From NCBI GenBank assembly GCA_002783205.1, contig PFEY01000055.1:1-42646 (forward strand): a stretch of DNA of 42,646 nucleotides. Reading direction: 5' to 3'. Every line of letters begins with the position of its first letter. Position 1 is the stretch's first letter. The DNA comes from Rhodobacteraceae bacterium CG17_big_fil_post_rev_8_21_14_2_50_63_15. GTDB taxonomy: Bacteria; Pseudomonadota; Alphaproteobacteria; Rhodobacterales; Rhodobacteraceae. The notes below the pieces were generated by a model. The model saw nothing but the letters and a program-made list of their open reading frames with translations, did not search any database and had not been told where the DNA came from. Of this stretch, positions 8,369 through 15,920 are shown piece by piece. The position numbers were made by a program, and so were the translations under genes.

Positions 8369-9343
8369 CTATTCTATGTTGGGCACGCCGGGCCCGTAGC
8401 CATAGACCGGATCGAGCCGATCGGCCACCATCGCGTCGATCGCGGCGATCTGTTCATCGTCGAAATAGTCACGATAGCCGCCGACCTTGGCGCGGCGCAC
8501 CTTGTAGCTGTCGGGATTGCCCTGATCGCGCGGCGCCATGCGCCCGCCCGAGAGACGAAAGGCGTTTTCCGCCTCCTTCTTCTTCATGTTCTCGTAGGAG
8601 GCGAATTCCACCGCATCGCGGATCTGCTCCTCTGTCGCGGGAATGTCGAGAAAACGCGCGACGCGGGTCATGGCTGCCTGTGCATCGGCGCGCATGTCCT
8701 CGTAGCGCAGAAGTTCGAGCGCGCGGACCTTGGACATTTCCCGCGCCCAGAGGTTCATGAAGGCGATGACCTTGGGCAGCCCGCCGCCCTCATGCATGAC
8801 GAAATCGAAGATCGGGCTCTCGTCGCCATCGGGCAGGTAATCGTTCAGCGCCTTCTTGCCCGGACGCATCCGGTAACGCCATTGAAAGAACTGCGAAACC
8901 GCCACGTCGCGCGGATCGCGCATCAGCAACAGCACCGTCTTGTCGTAGAAATCGACCTTGCTGTCGGTGTTGCCGGTATAGTCGCCGATGTAATTGTCAT
9001 GGGTGAAGAAGATGCGCGGGATGCGGGCGTCCATGTTGTGAAAATTGTCAAAACTGATGAGGGTATCCTCGGGCAGGTCATGGACCTGCTGATAGAGCCG
9101 CGAGAGCAGGACACGCAGCCACGTTCGCCCGCTCTTGCCGTAGGAGACCACAGCCACATCCGCGCGCCGCAGCCGGGTGAAATGCTGATAGCCCCGCAGG
9201 CGGCGCTCGGCGCGCAGGCGGTCTGCCTCGCTGGCACCGCTGAGGGAGAGCCGCAGGTCGAGGATCTTGCGCGCGATCTTGCGCCAGACGACCTTGCTGG
9301 CCTCGGGGAGGGTGGCGTGCAGGAGACGGAATGTTTCTCTCAT
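8369..9343 (-). CDS. sulfotransferase domain protein
   Basis: The third sulfotransferase. Counting from the ATG at 9343, the PAPS loop YGKSGRTWLR is at residues 68-77, the FTHDNYIGDY segment near 113-122, and RDPRDVAVSQ at 142-151; the C-terminal KVRRAKVGGYRDYF is shared with the protein at 5948. It is closest to the truncated protein at the left window edge. ATG 9343 is preferred because similarity to that relative starts soon after it; an in-frame start at 9433 would add thirty residues that look unstructured. The ribosome site is weak. Acceptor unknown; it should act in the cytoplasm on a precursor of the same surface product as its neighbours. Confidence 0.85.
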   Translation of the reverse strand: MRETFRLLHATLPEASKVVWRKIARKILDLRLSLSGASEADRLRAERRLRGYQHFTRLRRADVAVVSYGKSGRTWLRVLLSRLYQQVHDLPEDTLISFDNFHNMDARIPRIFFTHDNYIGDYTGNTDSKVDFYDKTVLLLMRDPRDVAVSQFFQWRYRMRPGKKALNDYLPDGDESPIFDFVMHEGGGLPKVIAFMNLWAREMSKVRALELLRYEDMRADAQAAMTRVARFLDIPATEEQIRDAVEFASYENMKKKEAENAFRLSGGRMAPRDQGNPDSYKVRRAKVGGYRDYFDDEQIAAIDAMVADRLDPVYGYGPGVPNIE

Positions 9344-9539
9344 TGACGTATCAACCCCATTCCTGTTCACAAGATGTCGAGATCTTTGCAAGGGCGGCCC
9401 ATCTGCAAGGGTCTGTCGCAGCCATTCGTTCATTCTGGCTCGATGTCAGTCCACCGGATACGGCCTGACTACCGCGTCCTGACCTGTTTATCTGCGCCCT
9501 CATGCCTTTCATCGCGTCCCTGTCGCAAGCAGCGCGGGG

Positions 9540-10217
9540 TCAGACCATGCGTTCATGGACATGGTATTCCTTGCGACGGTTCTTCGCAAAACCGAACTTC
9601 TTGCGTCGCCCCGTGGCCGTCACGGCAATCAGCCGATAGGATACGGTCGTATGTCGCATGGCGATGGCGTGAAAGACACCGGCCCACCAGTCCGGTGGCC
9701 GGATGGTGCAATGGACATTTTGTCCATTGGGCAAAACCTTTACTGCCGGGTAGCAAGCCACATTCGCATAGAGAAACTGGCGCGCATAGCTGAACATCTC
9801 GTCGACGATCCATGGCACATCGGGCGCGGTGATATGTTCGAGAACGTCAGTGGCGATCACGCCGTCATACGGGTGATCCGGCAGGTCCTTGAACGGCTCA
9901 TGGCCCGGATCGTAACAGCGGATGTCCTCCACACCCCAGTACTCCTGAATGCTTGGCACCTCGAGGCCCTTCTTCAATGCCACGTTGCGCAGCGTATAGC
10001 CCACGCCCTTGCCGGCGCCGTAATCGAGAATGTCCCTGGCGCCGGTATGATCTATCATCTCCTTTATGCCGGGCGCGTGCCGGATCAGCATCTTTCCCGG
10101 AAAGGTCTGCTTGCCAGATTTACCCGCCGCGCTCTCGCCCTCTTCATGAAGGGTCTCATACATCGCGACCATGGCACGATACTCAGGGCTTGGATTGTCA
10201 CGCGTATAGGCCGTCAT
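9540..10217 (-). CDS. class I SAM-dependent methyltransferase
   Basis: A 225-residue methyltransferase. Seen: the SAM-binding loop ILDYGAGKG at residues 63-71, an acidic strand end VEDIRCYDPGHE, and the motif GVIATDVLEHI that ends the fourth strand in this fold. GAGGA lies about 10 bases before the ATG. The C-terminal part (NVHCTIRPPDWWAG) resembles methyltransferases found in glycan clusters that methylate sugars, but the family is broad. It lies between a sulfotransferase and an acyltransferase, all leftward, so O-methylation of the same glycan is a sensible guess. Catalysis is supported by motif; the substrate is not. Confidence 0.75.
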   Translation of the reverse strand: MTAYTRDNPSPEYRAMVAMYETLHEEGESAAGKSGKQTFPGKMLIRHAPGIKEMIDHTGARDILDYGAGKGVGYTLRNVALKKGLEVPSIQEYWGVEDIRCYDPGHEPFKDLPDHPYDGVIATDVLEHITAPDVPWIVDEMFSYARQFLYANVACYPAVKVLPNGQNVHCTIRPPDWWAGVFHAIAMRHTTVSYRLIAVTATGRRKKFGFAKNRRKEYHVHERMV

Positions 10218-10386
10218 GAATCATTCGTCCTCATTGTTGAACGGCCCCTTGGCCCTCAAGACGACCGAATAGACGTTCCGTAAAGAACTTTCGACCCGAA
10301 AATCGTCCGCCCCGTCAACGATCTGACATGGATCGGCAAAATGCCACGACAAACAGGCGCAGGTCGGACGCTCGGCCGCTCTACCC

Positions 10387-12363
10387 CTAAGGTCTTACCT
10401 GCTCAAGCTGAGCGGTTTTGCCTTCAAGGGCGGCGGCAATCGTCGGGCCAAACAGACGCTCACCGCAGGGGCTGAAATGGTCTACATCCCAAAAGGTCAG
10501 GCAGTCCTGCTGAACCAGGGTGTCGCCATCGAATGCCAGTGCATCAAAAAGAGAGATATATCGAAACGCCGATTGGTCCGCGGCCTGCGCCTTGAGCATC
10601 GCCTCCAGAGCCGCAAAATGCACCAGCGAGACGGGGTTGAACCGGAGGCGATCCGGGCTGTAATTTTCCGGGTTGTTCAGATCCACGCGGGCCTCGGCGA
10701 ACGGGCCGAGCCAGACCACATCAAGCCCCTCGTAAAGCCTTGCCAGATATTGCGCGGTCTTGACGATGTTGTCTTCGGCGAAGCGCGCAGGCGCGCCGGG
10801 CACAAAGGCGGCGTCACTGTCACCCTCATTGCGATGATCGAGAATGTAGTGCGATCCCGACACATGGAATATCACCTTTGCGATGGACTCTCGATGCTGC
10901 TCCAGAAACGGCACGAGTGCCTCGTAGGAGCATTTGGGCTTGGGCTGGTAGGGACGGCAGCCGCCGCGCGTGAGGCCCACGAAAAACGGCAGATCATCGG
11001 TTCCGCGGAGCGCGTTATAGACATTCTCGGCATGGGAATCGCCCAGCAGGAACACAGCCTTGCCATGGCTTCGGGCACAGGTCTCGAAACGCTCCACAAA
11101 CGCATCTCTCAGAACCTCATCGCGAAACCGGCAGGCGTCGTCGGGCACCTGCGACCGCGTTGCCTGAGGGCTGAACTTCTCGAAATTGGCGCGCGTGATG
11201 GGGTCTAGCCGGTGCTCGAGATAAGAGGCACGAAACCCCTCGCTCTTCGCACCTGCCAGCCCCAGCCCGCCGATAAGCGCCATGCCGAACGCCGCCGTGC
11301 CAAAGAGGCGAAGCGGCTGAAGGTCATGCATCCGGCGCACCGGCCGCTCGACATAGCGCAAGCTCAAACAGGCGCACACGAAGGCGAGCGCACAGACTCC
11401 AAGCATGAGCGCCGTATCCGCGCGCCCGGTGCCGATCCGCGTAAAGACCAGGAGCGGCACATGCCAGAGATAGAGCGAGTAGCTGATCAGACCGACAAAC
11501 ACCACCGGACGCCAACCAAGAATCCTGCCCGCAATGCCTTGAGGCGTGGCGAATGCGATGACCAGAACCGCGCCAAGGCAGGGCAAAAGGGCCGCCACGC
11601 CCGGAAACGGTGTCTCATTGTCGTAAGCGAAGACCGCGATCAGGATCAGCGCGAGCCCCGCAACGGCAGCATGGCGAAACCGCCCCTCCTCCCGCAAGGT
11701 CCGGCCACGCGGGCTGGCCAGCCAATAGGCCGCAAGCGCGCCCACCATCAGCTCCCAAAAGCGATTCTGGAGCATGAAAAACGCCCGATCGCTCTTGCCC
11801 TGAGCGATATCCCACTGCGCAAGCCCGAGGCTCAGAAGCGCAAGAACGGCGAAAAGCGTCACCTGCCGTTTCTCCTTACCGCGCCAGGTCAGCAGGATCA
11901 GCATCGGAAAGATGAGATAGAACTGCTCCTCGACCGCGAGGCTCCAGGTGTGCAGCAGGGGTTTGACCTCTGCTGCGGTCGCGAAGTAGCCGCTGATGTC
12001 ATAGAAAAAGGCGTTGGCGAGGAATACGGTCGCCGCGACTACGCTGCGAGAGAATTCCGCCATCTCGAATGGGCCCATCAGGACAAAAGCGATCGGGTAG
12101 ATCACCGCCATCATCACGAAGAGCGCCGGAAAGATCCGACGAATGCGACGGCTGTAAAAACGCTGCAGCGAAAACCGCTCCGCGCGTCGCTCGGTCAGAA
12201 TGATCGAGGTGATGAGATAGCCGGAAATGACAAAAAACACGTCAACGCCGACGAACCCTCCGGAAAAGCCAAAAAGTCCCGCGTGATAAAACACCACGGG
12301 CAGGATGGCTATCGCACGCAGGCCATCAACTTCGGGTCTGTACTTCAAGGGCAAGATTCTCAT
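10387..12363 (-). CDS. OafA/YrhL-type acyltransferase with C-terminal SGNH domain
   Basis: An integral membrane O-acyltransferase, usually an O-acetyltransferase for lipopolysaccharide, peptidoglycan or other surface sugars. Seen: the N-terminal YRPEVDGLRAIAI and FYHAG, giving the catalytic His near residue 27; about ten hydrophobic helices with HTWSLAVEEQFYL between them; RYVERPVRR at the end of the membrane part; then a periplasmic SGNH domain with LLGDSHAEN near residue 440 and a late DVDHFSP that supplies the Asp-His pair. ATG 12363 (RILPLKYRPEVDG) is chosen because family similarity starts there. The frame is open for a further 93 codons, but those codons look like a transposase scrap. 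Fused OafA-SGNH proteins move the acyl group across the membrane and then onto the sugar. Confidence 0.88.
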   Translation of the reverse strand: MRILPLKYRPEVDGLRAIAILPVVFYHAGLFGFSGGFVGVDVFFVISGYLITSIILTERRAERFSLQRFYSRRIRRIFPALFVMMAVIYPIAFVLMGPFEMAEFSRSVVAATVFLANAFFYDISGYFATAAEVKPLLHTWSLAVEEQFYLIFPMLILLTWRGKEKRQVTLFAVLALLSLGLAQWDIAQGKSDRAFFMLQNRFWELMVGALAAYWLASPRGRTLREEGRFRHAAVAGLALILIAVFAYDNETPFPGVAALLPCLGAVLVIAFATPQGIAGRILGWRPVVFVGLISYSLYLWHVPLLVFTRIGTGRADTALMLGVCALAFVCACLSLRYVERPVRRMHDLQPLRLFGTAAFGMALIGGLGLAGAKSEGFRASYLEHRLDPITRANFEKFSPQATRSQVPDDACRFRDEVLRDAFVERFETCARSHGKAVFLLGDSHAENVYNALRGTDDLPFFVGLTRGGCRPYQPKPKCSYEALVPFLEQHRESIAKVIFHVSGSHYILDHRNEGDSDAAFVPGAPARFAEDNIVKTAQYLARLYEGLDVVWLGPFAEARVDLNNPENYSPDRLRFNPVSLVHFAALEAMLKAQAADQSAFRYISLFDALAFDGDTLVQQDCLTFWDVDHFSPCGERLFGPTIAAALEGKTAQLEQVRP

Positions 12364-12449
12364 TCCATTTTCGCTCAGAAGGGAGCGATTGACCCAACGA
12401 CTTTTCAAGTCCAATACCATAAGGGCGGGGCGCCCATCGCGACATCGCC

Positions 12450-12600
12450 CATGCCAAGCAACCAGGACGGGGCGGCGATCCAACAGCTTGATATCAGCGA
12501 CCAGGCGCTTGCTGCACTCGCATCCATCCTCGCTCCAGTTGACCTCAAACGTCTCGCCTGCCTGAAAGACCAGTAACGCAAACGTTCCGCGATCTGTCGT
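12450..12600 (-). pseudogene. IS21-family istA remnant
   Basis: Read leftwards, this frame contains LVFQAGETFEVNWSEDG, which resembles the core of IS21 IstA transposases (F-x-P-G-E-x-x-x-x-D-W-S-E), followed by degraded sequence. No start, HTH or remaining catalytic part is present. The fragment is in frame with the acyltransferase downstream, which makes that gene look artificially long at its N terminus. IS21-type terminal repeats at 12743-12795 support the reading. Confidence 0.5.
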
Positions 12601-12742
12601 GTGATCCGCGCGTTGCCGCTCGCCATTCCATTCGCCCGCCAAGGCCGCACCCGCTCATAGCAACACGAACCACCAAAGCCAAGATGCATCGGATTTCCGT
12701 GGCGCCGTTCAGCACGGGCCCGGCATTGGCCGATCTGTTGAT

Positions 12743-12795
12743 TGTCACTGAGACCTGACCCAGCAGCGGCAGAAATTGTCATTGAGAATTGACCC
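12743..12795. repeat. IS21-type terminal direct repeats
   Basis: Two 19-base copies, TGTCACTGAGACCTGACCC (12743-12761) and TGTCATTGAGAATTGACCC (12777-12795), match at 16 of 19 positions and start 34 bases apart. IS21-family ends usually carry several such transposase-binding repeats beginning TGT. They mark one end of a decayed element whose istA scrap lies to the left. Confidence 0.55.
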
Positions 12796-12800
12796 ATTGG

Positions 12801-12884
12801 GCGAAGAGCGAGCATCAGACTTACACCTATAACGGCGAAGCGCTGAAGGCGGTGCGGCCCGGCTTTCACTCCAGCGTGGATTAA
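12801..12884 (+). pseudogene. C-terminal scrap of an unidentified gene
   Basis: Just outside the IS21-type end, a frame reads through YTYNGEALKAVRPGFHSSVD to a TAA stop at 12882-12884, and is closed upstream within the IS end. It looks like the last 20-odd residues of a gene cut by the insertion. I do not recognise the family. Confidence 0.35.
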
Positions 12885-12963
12885 GCGTCCGGGCTGACTG
12901 CACTGCCCAGCGCTGAGAGTGCGGGATAGTGTCCACAATGGATGGTGGACACGATGCGGCTTG

Positions 12964-13153
12964 ATGGCTCGTCGGAAGAAGCGGCTGTGGACGGATGAGG
13001 AGACGCAGTCGATCTGTTTCCAGGTGATGGCGCCCGCGGCGGCGGCCGCGGACAACCACATCGAGATCGAGCTGGCGGGTGGGCACCGGATGCGGATCAT
13101 CGGCAGCTATGATCCCGAGGCATTGGCGCGATTGATCCGAGGGCTGACGGCGT
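12964..13153 (+). pseudogene. IS66-family tnpA remnant with internal deletion
   Basis: The start (ARRKKRLWTDEETQSICFQ) matches the N terminus of IS66 TnpA/OrfA, and the end (IEIELAGGHRMRI, then [13 protein letters not shown]) matches its C terminus, but the HTH-bearing middle is missing. The stop expected after GLTA has been lost: the frame reads GCG TTA where a GTGA overlap with tnpB would normally sit. The frame runs on to 13332 through out-of-frame tnpB sequence. Confidence 0.7.
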
Positions 13154-13412
13154 TATTCCGGTTCCGGCCAACACGCGGGTCTGGCTGGCGGCGGGCGTCA
13201 CTGAAATGCGCCAAGGCTTTGCGGCGCTCGCGGCGCAGACCCAACACCCGCATTCCTATGACAAGAACGCCTATCGTGGCCGCAATGTCGTGGAGCGTAT
13301 GTTCTGCCATCTCAAGGATTTCCGCAGAATAGAAACGCGTTACGATAGACGCGCCGATGTATTTCTTTCCGCTGTCTTCCTCGTGGCTATTGTCGTGCGG
13401 TGGGCCAATTGA
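13152..13412 (+). pseudogene. IS66 tnpB 5' scrap fused in frame to an IS5-family transposase 3' end
   Basis: The first 29 codons read [20 protein letters not shown] and on to GFAALAAQ, the conserved N terminus of IS66 TnpB. From about 13239 the same frame becomes [18 protein letters not shown] and on through [20 protein letters not shown], the conserved C terminus of IS5-family (IS427-like) transposases, ending at 13410-13412. The tnpB start codon appears mutated (GTG to GTT). Two unrelated transposons have thus been joined in frame by deletion. No function is expected. Confidence 0.75.
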
Positions 13413-13421
13413 GTCCCAGCC

Positions 13422-13833
13422 CTAGTTTCCGAGGCCTGATCCTGCGTTGCGCTTGCGACGGAGCAGCTTGAGCATCGGCCAGACAATCATCCCAAGCGTT
13501 GCGAGGGCCAGAACCGTGGACAAAGGCCGGGTCAATAGCTCCGTCGGATCGCCGCGGCTGATGAGCAGGGCGCGCCGCACACTCTGTTCCGCCATCGGCC
13601 CAAGAATCATGCCGAGAATGATCGGCGCGAGGGGAATGTTGACCTTTTCCAGAACATATCCCGCCAGCCCCGCAAGCAACATGACCCAAAGATCAATAGG
13701 GCGCCCGTTGATGACATAGACCCCAATGCACATCAGCACGAGGATTGAAGGCACGAGCAAGACGCCGGGCAAGCGCTGAATCTGGGCAAACATCCGCGTG
13801 GCGGCCCCCGCCTTGCGCCTTGGATCGGCCCTT
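13422..13833 (-). pseudogene. truncated tctA (tripartite tricarboxylate transporter large membrane subunit), C-terminal part
   Basis: About 135 residues match the last quarter of TctA: LLVPSILVLMCIGVYVI, LAGLAGYVLEKVNIPLAPII, then LGMILGPMAEQSVRRALL and a final hydrophobic segment. Intact TctA has about 500 residues, so the first three quarters are missing; no TctB or TctC is nearby. The 5' break abuts the amidohydrolase fragment on the other strand. Together they look like leftovers of a lost uptake and catabolism locus. Confidence 0.75.
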
Positions 13834-14177
13834 TGCTTGATATCGGGGGAAAGATCGTGGTGGATCATTTCGGTTTGCCCTCTGACGTGGCACCGGACAG
13901 AGACCCGTTGCTCTCACAGATCATGCGGCTTCGTGACTTGTCTCGTCTCTATGTCAAGCTCTCTGCGCCATACCGGACCGAGTTTGATCTCAGCGCACAC
14001 GCGGCATTTCTGATGCGGACCCTCGGCGCCGAACAACTTGTCTGGGGCAGCGACTGGCCGCATACGCAACACGAGAGCCGGGTGGATTTCGCCAAGGTGG
14101 CGCAGGGTCGTGATATCCTTGCAGCCCTGGATGACACCAAGGCGGTCAAGGACTTGTATGGGCTGAGTGCGGACTGA
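13833..14177 (+). pseudogene. truncated amidohydrolase (amidohydrolase_2 family), C-terminal part
   Basis: About 114 residues match the end of TIM-barrel amidohydrolases related to 2-pyrone-4,6-dicarboxylate hydrolase: KIVVDHFGLP, LYVKLSAPYR and LVWGSDWPHTQ, the last carrying a metal-site Asp. The N-terminal half with the metal-binding HxH is gone. The frame opens with a TTG right at the junction with the tctA fragment. A translated product would not be active. Confidence 0.7.
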
Positions 14178-14343
14178 TATCGAAAGCAAGTTCCGAGGAC
14201 GCGCGGGAACCCTATCGCAGCGTTAGGCATAAAGCCCTTTGCCTACGGCGACGCTCGACAGAAACACTCCCGAAAATGTGGACAAAGTGCGGATACGAAA
14301 GAAGTGAGGTTGCCCTTAAAAGTTCCTAAGTAATTGATTTATA
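14178..14343. other. short region left of the element, no gene seen
   Basis: About 165 bases of host flank between the amidohydrolase fragment and the 3' end of the split tRNA. I see no gene or clear terminator. Confidence 0.3.
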
Positions 14344-14389
14344 TGGTGCCCCCACACGGACTCGAACCGCGGACCTACTGATTACAAAT
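14344..14389 (-). pseudogene. 3' half of the split host tRNA-Thr(UGU)
   Basis: These 46 bases, read leftwards, are the anticodon loop, the 3' side of the anticodon stem, the variable loop, an intact T-arm (CGCGG-TTCGAGT-CCGTG), the 3' acceptor strand TGGGGGC and an encoded ACCA end. The matching 5' half is at 28657-28694. Joined with one copy of the shared 8 bases they give a canonical 76-nt tRNA-Thr with all stems paired. The half alone cannot fold, since the sequence inside the element does not replace the missing acceptor or D-arm strands. Confidence 0.9.
14382..14389. other. attL core TTACAAAT
   Basis: Left copy of the 8-bp core, joining the host tRNA 3' half to element sequence. Host identity runs up to and including it; beyond 14389 the sequence departs from the tRNA. 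It corresponds to ATTTGTAA in the tRNA, that is, most of the anticodon loop. Confidence 0.85.
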
Positions 14390-14451
14390 GATCTGGTCTA
14401 GTGACTTAACCGATTGTAATTCAAGCGTATTGTGAGGCGCTTTCTACTGGT

Positions 14452-14471
14452 ATGCAATTGCGATGCAATTG
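14452..14471. repeat. paired ATGCAATTG motifs near the left end
   Basis: ATGCAATTG occurs at 14452-14460 and 14463-14471, 11 bases apart, one helical turn. The same motif recurs near the right end (28544) with an ATGCAAT relative (28532). Candidate arm-type binding sites for the integrase or excisionase. Confidence 0.5.
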
Positions 14472-14482
14472 ACCGTAAAGCG

Positions 14483-14555
14483 TGCCCCCACGACGACTCG
14501 AACGCCGGACCCCCTGATTACAAGTCAGGTGCTCTACCAACTGAGCTATAAGGGC
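14483..14555 (-). tRNA. tRNA-Thr(UGU) carried by the element
   Basis: Folds as a full cloverleaf of 73 nt: acceptor GCCCTTA with TGGGGGC (two G-U pairs), D-arm GCTC/GAGC, anticodon stem CCTGA/TCAGG with loop CTTGTAA (anticodon TGT), T-arm CGGCG-TTCGAGT-CGTCG, discriminator A. CCA is not encoded (the next bases are CGC), unlike the host copy. It differs from the split host gene in every arm, so it was not copied from it recently. Its loop reads TTACAAGT on the plus strand, not TTACAAAT, so it does not carry the element's own integration core. It probably supplies the function lost when the host gene is split. Confidence 0.92.
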
Positions 14556-14662
14556 TACGCGAGGCGTCGTTTAAACGATCAGCGTGCTTTGGGCAAGACC
14601 ATCTGTTTGCTTTTTGCATCAGACGCTTGACCGTTGGTCAGCGGTTCGTCACCTTCGGGACC

Positions 14663-15169
14663 ATGGCAACAACGATTGTAAGGTTCACGGGATCACCGCG
14701 TTACAAGACGCCGAACTTCCGTGAGAAGCACATGCGCAACGTCACCGTCGATTCCGAGGGGCGTGTCTATCTGTTCGACGAACAGGCCAGCCCGTTGACG
14801 GTTGACGAACGCTTCCACTTCTTCGAGGAAGTCCTCGCCCCTGATGACTGGGAACGTGTCCGCGCCTTCTACAAGCTGCCAAAGAAGCGGCGGCGCTCGA
14901 ACAAGTCCGGGGGCGTGCGACGCCATGAGGGCCATCTGATCGGGTTGAATCCGAAACGCCCGATCAAAGACATTCAGGACGAGCGCGAAAAAGAGGCGGG
15001 CGAGAAGTCATGGCGGATGCCAGCCTACAGCAAGGCGTTCGAGCGGATGGTCAAGAAAGACATTGCCGCACGCGCGTCCGAGACCGACGACAACCTATCA
15101 GCCGAATGGCCTGACAAGGACGACAAGAAACCCAATCCGTTCGACCCGTCAGAGGACGTGCCGTTCTAG
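14663..15169 (+). CDS. hypothetical protein, first cargo gene
   Basis: A 168-residue hydrophilic protein with no family I recognise. The N-terminal part has a short beta-like stretch (VTVDSEGRVYLFDEQ), the middle a basic run (KKRRRSNKSGG) and the C terminus is rich in Asp, Glu and Lys, ending DPSEDVPF, an acidic tail of the kind seen in DNA-mimic or SSB-like proteins. ATG 14663 is one possible start; ATG 14732, with GAGAAG ahead of it, would give a shorter form. It converges on the nuclease gene at 15185, 15 bases away. Being between the element's tRNA and the restriction-modification pair it is likely accessory cargo. Confidence 0.6.
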   Translation: MATTIVRFTGSPRYKTPNFREKHMRNVTVDSEGRVYLFDEQASPLTVDERFHFFEEVLAPDDWERVRAFYKLPKKRRRSNKSGGVRRHEGHLIGLNPKRPIKDIQDEREKEAGEKSWRMPAYSKAFERMVKKDIAARASETDDNLSAEWPDKDDKKPNPFDPSEDVPF

Positions 15170-15184
15170 GCAGGCACCGCAGGC

Positions 15185-15901
15185 TTATTCGTCGTCGCCA
15201 TCCTCGGCCTCAACCGATGCGTCACCGCCCAGCGCCACATAGCGCCTTTCCGCGAGCCATTGCAGTCGCTTGGCCTGTGTCAGCAATACCCGACGCAGCC
15301 CGCCTTGCACCTTCCGTTCCGAGATCACTTGGGCAAGCCGTGAGATGATCAAAGATCGACGGGCCGTGCGGAAATCAGGGTGCGACCTGATCTTGTGAAC
15401 CTCATCCGAAACAAGTCGAAAGCGCAACGACGGCGGCGCGGTAACGGCCACAGTCGGCGCGGGCGGATTCTTCTCATTCAGAATTGCTTTGAATGTGCTG
15501 CCCGCGACCGCCTGTTCATAGACGAAGTGTTCGAGCGCGTTGAGGTGCGCAATCGCTGCAACATCTTTCTTCGGCGTTTTCTCGAATTGCGGCAGCGGCC
15601 ACACCTCGACCTCGTAAACCTCAAAAGGATCAAGCACCGACATGGCGACGGCATCCGTCCGTTGGTTCGTCAGGTGTCGCCTTATCCGCGTGCTGATCTT
15701 CTCTTTGGTCTGGCCGACATAAATCGGTTCGCCGTCATAGTCGAAGAACGCATAGACGCCCCAAGTGAACGAGCCGACCGTGCGAGCGCGGCCTTGCACT
15801 GGGTCGTCAAAAGGGGTCGCAAGAAATGCGGTCAGGTTCGAGCGAAGGTCTTCGGTTTCGAACGGCGGATAATTTGTGTCATCTGGATTTCGGTCAGTCA
15901 T
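15185..15901 (-). CDS. GIY-YIG nuclease, probable restriction endonuclease
   Basis: The GIY-YIG core is clear: WGVYAFF at residues 47-53, PIYVGQT at 59-65, an Arg helix with TRIRRHL at 71-77, and a catalytic Glu in LEHFVYEQ at about 124. The 110-residue C-terminal part, rich in basic helices, may read DNA. The gene lies 20 bases downstream of a C5-cytosine methyltransferase in the same direction, so the best call is the nuclease of a type II-like restriction-modification pair; Eco29kI-type enzymes show that GIY-YIG nucleases do this job. Overall sequence does not look like Eco29kI. ATG 15901 is chosen over an upstream GTG at 15910. A homing or repair nuclease is the alternative. Confidence 0.75.
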   Translation of the reverse strand: MTDRNPDDTNYPPFETEDLRSNLTAFLATPFDDPVQGRARTVGSFTWGVYAFFDYDGEPIYVGQTKEKISTRIRRHLTNQRTDAVAMSVLDPFEVYEVEVWPLPQFEKTPKKDVAAIAHLNALEHFVYEQAVAGSTFKAILNEKNPPAPTVAVTAPPSLRFRLVSDEVHKIRSHPDFRTARRSLIISRLAQVISERKVQGGLRRVLLTQAKRLQWLAERRYVALGGDASVEAEDGDDE

Positions 15902-15920
15902 GACCGACACTTACCAGATG

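Noticed and set aside
11212..12576. 454-codon frame antisense to the acyltransferase
   Set aside because: It is a shadow of a strongly supported membrane acyltransferase; composition is Arg/His/Gln-rich without domains.
12364..12642. 93-residue N-terminal extension of the acyltransferase
   Set aside because: The extension contains an istA-like scrap; acyltransferase similarity begins at ATG 12363.
14390..14425. Possible rebuilt tRNA 5' half inside attL
   Set aside because: A weak D-arm-like stretch (GGTT/GACC) can be drawn, but the anticodon stem has mismatches and no acceptor strand pairs with TGGGGGC, so no tRNA is formed.
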